Source: Xanthobacteraceae bacterium
GTDB taxonomy: Bacteria > Pseudomonadota > Alphaproteobacteria > Rhizobiales > Xanthobacteraceae
Length of the DNA stretch: 8,702 bases
Direction: 5' to 3'
Assembly: GCA_025929595.1 (NCBI GenBank)
Contig: JAICQA010000099.1
Span: 1-8,702 of the forward strand
The notes beneath the pieces are model-generated. The model ran no database searches and had not been told where the DNA came from. It worked only from the letters and a program-made list of their open reading frames with translations. The position numbers were made by a program, and so were the translations under genes. Positions 4,758-8,702 of this stretch are shown here, piece by piece; position 1 is the first letter of the stretch, and each line of letters begins with the position of its first letter.

Positions 4758-5240
4758 GTGAGACATTATGCACGCGCGCTTGCCGGTGCGTCCGCAATGG
4801 CCGCCATGCTTGCCGTCCAGACGCCGGCCGACGCGCAGAACCGCGCACGCATCGGCGTGCTCGACTGCGACGTGTCGGGCGGGATCGGCCTGATCATCGG
4901 CTCGCGCAAGCAGATGAACTGCACATTCGCGCCGTCGGGACAGGGACCGCGCGAGGTCTATACCGGCTCGATCGGCAAGTTCGGTCTTGACGTCGGTGCG
5001 ACCGCGGGCGGCCGCATGGTATGGGCGGTTTATGCCGCAACAGCCGGCGGGCCGGCGGCACTTGCGGGCACCTATGCGGGCGCTTCGGCGGATGCATCGG
5101 TCGGCGCGGGACTGGGCGCAAATGTGCTGGTCGGCGGCTCGAACCGCACGGTCTCGCTGCAACCGCTTTCGGTGCAGGGGCAGGCCGGCGTCAATCTCGC
5201 CGTCGGTGTCGCGGCGCTGACACTCAATCCCGTTCGTTGA
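4758..5240 (+). CDS. DUF992 exported protein
   Basis: The 160-residue product has a signal peptide (1-26, ADA|Q cleavage) and then a full DUF992 domain (about 30-157): RIGVLDCDVSGGIGLIIGS, FGLDVGATAGGRMVWAVYA, GALAGTYAGASADASVG-like segment at 100-117, and GLGANVLVGGSNRTVSLQPL. Two cysteines (37 and 55) could form a periplasmic disulfide. The glycine-rich, alternating pattern suggests beta structure; function is unknown. The start is GTG 4758, supported by AAGGAG (4746-4751) 6 bases before it and by the signal peptide beginning MRHYARALAG. The 27-base gap from the DUF1328 gene suggests co-transcription, and a strong terminator follows. Confidence 0.9.
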   Translation: MRHYARALAGASAMAAMLAVQTPADAQNRARIGVLDCDVSGGIGLIIGSRKQMNCTFAPSGQGPREVYTGSIGKFGLDVGATAGGRMVWAVYAATAGGPAALAGTYAGASADASVGAGLGANVLVGGSNRTVSLQPLSVQGQAGVNLAVGVAALTLNPVR

Positions 5241-5264
5241 TCTGAAAAATTTCTCCCGCCTGTG

Positions 5265-5298
5265 AAGCGGCTGCCGCCTGCGGCAGCCGCTTTCTTTT
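5265..5298 (+). terminator. Intrinsic terminator after the DUF992 gene
   Basis: Perfect 12-bp stem AAGCGGCTGCCG (5265-5276) with CGGCAGCCGCTT (5281-5292), loop CCTG, followed by TTTCTTTT. It begins 24 bases after the DUF992 stop. Confidence 0.88.
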
Positions 5299-5354
5299 GT
5301 GCGGGTTCCAACTGTGACGCGGAAAGCACGCATGCCGCAACGCGGGAAGTTCCC

Positions 5355-5379
5355 GGAACGAATGCGCAAAGGCCGCGTT
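5355..5379 (+). promoter_or_regulatory. EcfG-type promoter for the DUF1236 gene
   Basis: GGAAC (5355-5359), 16 bases, CGTT (5376-5379), 32 bases before the ATG at 5412. It lies after a strong terminator, so the DUF1236 gene is its own GSR unit. Confidence 0.86.
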
Positions 5380-5411
5380 CGATCCAGCACGCGACCTTGA
5401 GGAGGTTCGAG

Positions 5412-5768
5412 ATGAAAACATTTCTTCGTCTATCGATTGCGGCGGCCGCGCTTGCCACTGCGGTTCCGCTCGCGCAGGCGCAAACCACCATCATCGAACG
5501 GCGCGCGCCCGCCTATGTGGAACTGACGCCGTCGCAACGAACGGTCATCTATCGTGAAGTCATCCGCCGTCCGCCGGTGGTTGTGGCTCCGCAAGTAGAG
5601 CTGCGCGTCGGCGCGCCGATTCCGGAAGCCGTGGAGCTCTATCCGGTGCCCGAAGAGCTTTACGTCGAGGTGCCGCAGTTGCGCCGCTACCGCTACTTCA
5701 ACGTTCACAATCAGGTCGTGCTCGTCGATCCCGAGACGAGTGAGATCGTTGAAATCATCCGTGATTGA
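5412..5768 (+). CDS. DUF1236 exported protein
   Basis: The 118-residue product has a signal peptide (1-23, AQA|Q cleavage) and a C-terminal DUF1236 domain at about 65-116, with the family's VGAPIPEAVELYPVPEEL and RRYRYFNVHNQVVLVDPETS segments. The middle (24-64) is proline/valine-rich and probably extended. DUF1236 proteins are frequent in Hyphomicrobiales, are expected in the periplasm, and have no established function. The ATG at 5412 has AGGAGG (5400-5405) 6 bases upstream and begins the signal peptide; the frame is open for 50 codons further upstream, but that part covers the terminator and the EcfG promoter and is not expected to be translated. Confidence 0.88.
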   Translation: MKTFLRLSIAAAALATAVPLAQAQTTIIERRAPAYVELTPSQRTVIYREVIRRPPVVVAPQVELRVGAPIPEAVELYPVPEELYVEVPQLRRYRYFNVHNQVVLVDPETSEIVEIIRD

Positions 5769-5812
5769 CGAGCGCACATGCGCCGAACAATCGCCGCGTG
5801 AACGGCGCTTTC

Positions 5813-5830
5813 AGGCCGCAATCGGCTTTT
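5813..5830 (+). terminator. Weak candidate terminator after the DUF1236 gene
   Basis: AGGCCG (5813-5818) pairs with CGGCTT (5823-5828, one G-U pair) around CAAT, with a short T-run 5827-5830. A second small hairpin, CGCCG/CGGCG at 5792-5807, precedes it. Both are short, so this is tentative. Confidence 0.35.
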
Positions 5831-5895
5831 AGCGCAGGTCACGTCGGCAGACGGACGATCCAATCCCTGCTGGAGTTAAAGACGGAGGCTGTACA

Positions 5896-6570
5896 ATGAA
5901 ACGCGTTCTTCTCTCGATGACTGCGATCGCGCTGGTCGCGGTTGCCACCCAGGCGGCGAACGCCGCCGATATGCCGGCGCGCAAGGCGCTGCCGCCGCAG
6001 GCGGTGAAGGCGCCGCCGCCGCCGATTTTCAACTGGAGCGGATTCTATGTCGGTGCGCATGCCGGCTATGGCTGGGGCAGTTCGAACTTTGACGCGGCGG
6101 CGGCCGGTGCTTCGTTCGACACAAACGGGTGGCTATTCGGGGCGCTCGCCGGCGTGAACTATCAGGTCGGGCAGACCGTGTTCGGCGTCGAGACCGACAT
6201 CAACTGGAGCGACTTCGGCGGCAGCGGTGCCTGCGGCGGCGCAACCTGCGAGACCGACGTGCCGTGGTTCGGGACCGTACGCGGGCGTCTCGGCTATGCC
6301 GCGGATCGTTTCATGCCGTACATCACCGGCGGTCTCGCCTATGGCAAGGTTGAAGCGAACGTTCCGGGCGTTGGCGGCGACAGCGAAACTCGCCTCGGCT
6401 GGACCGCGGGCGTCGGCGCCGAATATGCATTCGCGCCGAATATGAGCTGGAAGACCGAGTATCTGTACGTCGACCTCGGCGGCTTCGATTGCACCGCCTG
6501 CGGTCTGCCGGTGCCGAATGTCGACTTCACGTCGCACATCGTCCGAACGGGCGTGAACGTCCGGTTCTGA
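5896..6570 (+). CDS. Omp31/porin-like outer-membrane beta-barrel protein
   Basis: The 224-residue product has a signal peptide (1-23, ANA|A), a proline-rich periplasmic start (PPQAVKAPPPPIFNWSGFYV) and alternating beta strands that match the Omp25/Omp31 8-stranded barrels common in Hyphomicrobiales: GFYVGAHAGYGWG, GWLFGALAGVNYQVGQ, FGTVRGRLGYAADRFMPYI, and SHIVRTGVNVRF. It ends in phenylalanine, the usual BAM recognition residue. Four cysteines (113, 118 and 199, 202) lie in two CX4C/CX2C pairs within predicted surface loops. Likely role is a structural outer-membrane protein or small porin; transport specificity cannot be read. GGAGG at 5884-5888 lies 7 bases before the ATG. I find no EcfG promoter, so housekeeping transcription is likely. 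A strong terminator follows. Confidence 0.92.
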   Translation: MKRVLLSMTAIALVAVATQAANAADMPARKALPPQAVKAPPPPIFNWSGFYVGAHAGYGWGSSNFDAAAAGASFDTNGWLFGALAGVNYQVGQTVFGVETDINWSDFGGSGACGGATCETDVPWFGTVRGRLGYAADRFMPYITGGLAYGKVEANVPGVGGDSETRLGWTAGVGAEYAFAPNMSWKTEYLYVDLGGFDCTACGLPVPNVDFTSHIVRTGVNVRF

Positions 6571-6593
6571 CGCGTACTTAATTCAGGAAAGAG

Positions 6594-6628
6594 CCGGCTC
6601 GGGAGAAATCCCGGGCCGGTTTTTTTTT
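6594..6628 (+). terminator. Intrinsic terminator after the porin gene
   Basis: CCGGCTCGGGA (6594-6604) pairs with TCCCGGGCCGG (6609-6619, one G-U pair) around a GAAA tetraloop and is followed by nine T. It is the strongest terminator in the window. Confidence 0.93.
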
Positions 6629-6667
6629 GGTCGTTCGCCTGCCGGATACCGACCCTTGCGGACAAAT

Positions 6668-6711
6668 AAACGCCTTGTTAACTTTCAAACATGCGTTTGA
6701 AACAGGCGTTT
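6668..6711 (+). promoter_or_regulatory. Nested inverted repeats over the tetR start, probable operator
   Basis: A perfect 8-bp inverted repeat TTTCAAAC (6683-6690) / GTTTGAAA (6695-6702) with a 4-base centre spans the start codon of the TetR gene (6691). Around it, AAACGCC-T-TGTT (6668-6679) is the complement of AACAGGCGTTT (6701-6711) except for one extra T. A 20-bp palindrome with 8-bp arms over a TetR-type gene's own start is a typical autoregulatory operator. A possible promoter, TTGCGG (6656-6661) and TAACTT (6679-6684) with a 17-base spacer, would start transcription near 6691. Confidence 0.62.
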
Positions 6712-7425
6712 GACGGCGAGGAGGGCGGCGAGACCAAGCGGCGACTGCTCGCCGCCGCGATCAACGTCTTCGCGGAGCAGGGCTACAACGCGGCGACCTT
6801 GCGGGAGATCACGTCGGCGGCGGGCGTGAACATCGCCGCGGTCAATTATCACTTCGGCTCGAAGCAGGCCCTCATGCGAGCGGTCTTTCACCGCCTCGCG
6901 CGTCCGGTGAACGAGCTGCGCCTCAAGCTGCTCGATGAATACGAGGAGCAGGCCGGCGGCCGGCCGCTCTCGCTTGAGCAAATCCTCGACGCGCTGTTCC
7001 GGCCGATCGTCTTTCTTTCGCGCGAGCGCAAGACCGGCGGTTTCGCGCTTGTGCGCCTGATCATCCAGGTGCGGGCATTGCCGCAGCCCTTCATGAATTC
7101 GGTGCTGTCCGAGCAGTTCGACCCGGTCGCGAGCCGGATCGTCGATGCGCTGTGCCGGTCACTGCCGCATCTGACACGCGAAGAAGTCTTCTGGCGCTAC
7201 GATTTTGCGCTCGGCGCGATGCTGCATGTCATCAGCGACGCCGATCGCGGGTTGCGGCGTCTCCATCGTTTGTCGGGCGGCCTGTGCGACACGGACGATC
7301 CCGCTCGAATTACCGACGAACTGATCCGCTTCGTCGTCGCGGGCATGCGCGGGCCGGGGCAGGACCAAACAAGCCGCAAGGCGGGGGAGGAACGCGATGC
7401 CGCGAATACGCGCGCTGTCACCTGA
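6691..7425 (+). CDS. TetR-family transcriptional regulator (CecR/YbiH-like)
   Basis: The 244-residue product has an N-terminal TetR DNA-binding domain at about 14-62 (ETKRRLLAAAINVFAEQGYN, LREITSAAGVNIAAVNYHFG with the HTH and the conserved YHFGSK), followed by an all-helical ligand/dimer domain of about 150 residues resembling the CecR/YbiH-type C-terminus (RERKTGGFALVRLIIQVRAL). The C-terminal 20 residues are polar. The ATG at 6691 is the only in-frame start before an upstream stop at 6679, but no Shine-Dalgarno precedes it; a leaderless transcript is possible (see the promoter note at the operator). It overlaps the next gene by 29 bases, so it probably controls its own operon with the two downstream enzymes. 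The ligand is unknown. Confidence 0.9.
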   Translation: MRLKQAFDGEEGGETKRRLLAAAINVFAEQGYNAATLREITSAAGVNIAAVNYHFGSKQALMRAVFHRLARPVNELRLKLLDEYEEQAGGRPLSLEQILDALFRPIVFLSRERKTGGFALVRLIIQVRALPQPFMNSVLSEQFDPVASRIVDALCRSLPHLTREEVFWRYDFALGAMLHVISDADRGLRRLHRLSGGLCDTDDPARITDELIRFVVAGMRGPGQDQTSRKAGEERDAANTRAVT

Positions 7426-7999
7426 AGACTCGCCCGAGAACCGGGAAATCTGGGAACGTTTCGCCAATTATTACGGCGGCCGCCCGCCGAACAGCATGCT
7501 GACCATGGCGCATGTGCCGGGTCTTGCCGCGGCGTTCAGCGAACTCACCAATGTCTGCATTCGCCGCCCGGGCACGGTGCCGGCAGATCTCAAATGGCTC
7601 ATTGCACATATGGCGAGCCGCGGCGCCGGATGCCGCTATTGTTCGGCACACACGCTGCACAACGGCAGCAAGAACGGCGTCAGCCAGGAAAAGCTCGACG
7701 CGATCTGGTCCTACGAAAGCAGCTCGCAGTTCTCCGACGCGGAGCGCGCGGCGTTGTCGCTTGCGCTCGCGGCCGGACAGAACATGGTCACGGATGAGGA
7801 CTTCGAGGCGTTGCGGGCGCATTTCGACGATCGGCAATTGGCCGAGATCGTCGGCGTCATCGCGCTGTTCGGCTTCCTGAATCGCTGGAACGACACGGTC
7901 GGCACGACGCTCGAGCCGGGTGCGCTCGAATTTGCCGACGAACAGGACCTCACGTCGAGGGGATGGACGATCGGACCGCATGCCGCGGCCGCCGAGTGA
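7397..7999 (+). CDS. Carboxymuconolactone decarboxylase/AhpD-like protein
   Basis: The 200-residue product belongs to the CMD/AhpD superfamily. The central helix carries CRYCSAH (C79, C82, H85), the CXXC-plus-histidine signature of the thiol-active members, in the context LIAHMASRGAGCRYCSAHTL. The C-terminal half (IVGVIALFGFLNRWNDTVGT) is the typical second helical segment. Such proteins act as alkylhydroperoxidase-type thiol reductases or as decarboxylases; CXXC favours a redox role, but the substrate is unknown. The ATG at 7397 has GGAGG (7386-7390) 6 bases upstream and lies inside the end of the TetR gene, a 29-base overlap in another frame, which argues for translational coupling. The cyclase-family gene begins 27 bases after its stop. 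Confidence 0.87.
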   Translation: MPRIRALSPEDSPENREIWERFANYYGGRPPNSMLTMAHVPGLAAAFSELTNVCIRRPGTVPADLKWLIAHMASRGAGCRYCSAHTLHNGSKNGVSQEKLDAIWSYESSSQFSDAERAALSLALAAGQNMVTDEDFEALRAHFDDRQLAEIVGVIALFGFLNRWNDTVGTTLEPGALEFADEQDLTSRGWTIGPHAAAAE

Positions 8000-8026
8000 A
8001 ACAGTCAGTAGCAGGGAAGTTCAGTA

Positions 8027-8702
8027 ATGCCACGCCGCTTTATCGACATCTCGGTTCCGCTGGAAGATGTACCGACCAATCCGCCGCATCACCGGCCGAA
8101 GATCGAATATCAGAATCACGACAACAGCTGGGAAGGCTTCCGCCGCTACTATCCGGGTGCGACGGCGGAGGATGTTGTCGACGGCAAGGCGTGGGCGTCG
8201 GAGACCGTCACGCTGCTCACGCACAGCGGCACGCATCTCGACGCGCCCTGGCACTATCACCCGACGATGAATCACCGCCTGAAGCCGGGCGGCGAACCGG
8301 CGGCAACGATCGATCAGGTGCCGCTGGAGTGGTGCTTCGGGCCGGGCGTGAAGCTCGACTTCCGTCACGTCGAGAACGGATATGTCCTGAAGCCCGCCGA
8401 TGTGCAGAAAGAGCTCGACCGCATCGGCTATGCGCCGAAGCCGCTCGACATCATCCTGTTCAACACCGCCGCCGGCGCCCGCTACGGCGAGCCCGACTAT
8501 TGGGAAACGGGCTGCGGCATCGGCCACGACGCCACGCTCTATCTGCTCGAAAAAGGCGTCCGCGTCATGGGCACCGACGCCTTCGGCTGGGATGCTCCGT
8601 TCAAATACACCGCCAAGAAATTCGCGGAGACGAAAGACGGGCGCCTGCTCTGGGAGGGGCATAAGGTCGGCCGCGAGATCGGCTACTCGCACATGGAGAA
8701 GC
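8027..8702 (+). CDS. Cyclase-family hydrolase (kynurenine-formamidase-like), 3' end outside the window
   Basis: The frame from ATG 8027 is open to the window end (225 codons, no stop). It has the cyclase/KynB metal-binding motif HSGTHLDAPWHYH, with H66, H70, D72 and H76, and later blocks typical of the family (PLDIILFNTAAG, WETGCGIGHDATLYLLEKGV, VRVMGTDAFGWDAP). Members are Zn- or Mn-dependent amidohydrolases, including kynurenine formamidase and isatin hydrolase, and many catabolic members of unknown substrate; this longer form with an inserted 30-45 segment looks like the latter. AGGGA (8013-8017) precedes the ATG by 9 bases. It lies 27 bases after the CMD-like gene, so a TetR-CMD-cyclase operon, probably for degrading an aromatic or other small molecule, is inferred. 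Confidence 0.88.
   Translation, partial: MPRRFIDISVPLEDVPTNPPHHRPKIEYQNHDNSWEGFRRYYPGATAEDVVDGKAWASETVTLLTHSGTHLDAPWHYHPTMNHRLKPGGEPAATIDQVPLEWCFGPGVKLDFRHVENGYVLKPADVQKELDRIGYAPKPLDIILFNTAAGARYGEPDYWETGCGIGHDATLYLLEKGVRVMGTDAFGWDAPFKYTAKKFAETKDGRLLWEGHKVGREIGYSHMEK

Noticed and set aside
4734..5390. Minus-strand open frame of 218 codons
   Set aside because: It is antisense to the DUF992 gene and the terminator, is arginine-rich as shadow frames are, and has no ribosome binding site that I could see.
7963..8664. Plus-strand open frame of 233 codons overlapping the cyclase gene
   Set aside because: It is in a different frame from the clear cyclase motif HSGTHLDAPWHYH and is rich in arginine and alanine, as shadow frames are.
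1..8702. Mobile elements, CRISPR arrays, tRNA or rRNA genes
   Set aside because: No transposase or integrase motifs, no regularly spaced repeats and no recognisable tRNA or rRNA sequence were found on reading both strands by eye.

Overview
The window is GC-rich DNA from an alphaproteobacterium, most likely of the Hyphomicrobiales (Bradyrhizobium/Xanthobacteraceae-like). The evidence is a complete general stress response (GSR) locus with the order phyR <- -> nepR-ecfG, plus small families typical of that order (DUF992, DUF1236, DUF1328, CsbD, PRC-barrel, an Omp31-like porin with a PPPPxFxWSGFYVG start). I see no mobile element, CRISPR array, tRNA or rRNA.

Layout. (1) 1-728: 3' part of a nitrilase-family hydrolase, closed by a strong terminator shared with the convergent PRC gene. 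(2) 747-2074: two minus-strand genes for exported or envelope proteins, a PRC-barrel protein and an unrecognised membrane-anchored protein. (3) 2075-2408: a 334-base region without a recognised gene that holds three EcfG-type promoters and a candidate small RNA. (4) 2409-4447: csbD, then phyR (minus strand) divergent from nepR-ecfG. (5) 4551-6570: envelope genes (DUF1328, DUF992, DUF1236, beta-barrel porin). (6) 6691-8702: a TetR regulator overlapping an AhpD/carboxymuconolactone-decarboxylase-like gene, then a cyclase-family hydrolase cut by the window end.

The main regulatory result is that seven exact matches to the EcfG promoter pattern (GGAAC-N16/17-CGTT) can be read by eye. Five lie 32-64 bases upstream of, and point at, the PRC-barrel gene, the unknown membrane protein, csbD, nepR-ecfG and the DUF1236 gene; a sixth lies 34 bases upstream of phyR. 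Region 1-6 kb is therefore a physical cluster of GSR regulators and probable target genes. In the known pathway, phosphorylated PhyR binds NepR and frees EcfG; EcfG would then transcribe phyR, nepR-ecfG and the neighbouring envelope and stress genes.

The seventh promoter (2196-2220) does not lead into a gene. It is followed within about 90 bases by a terminator, and csbD has its own EcfG promoter after that terminator. The enclosed segment of about 82 nt folds into a 5' hairpin with a C-rich loop followed by a terminator hairpin. This is the general design described for the Caulobacter GSR small RNA GsrN, and I propose it as an undescribed EcfG-dependent sRNA.
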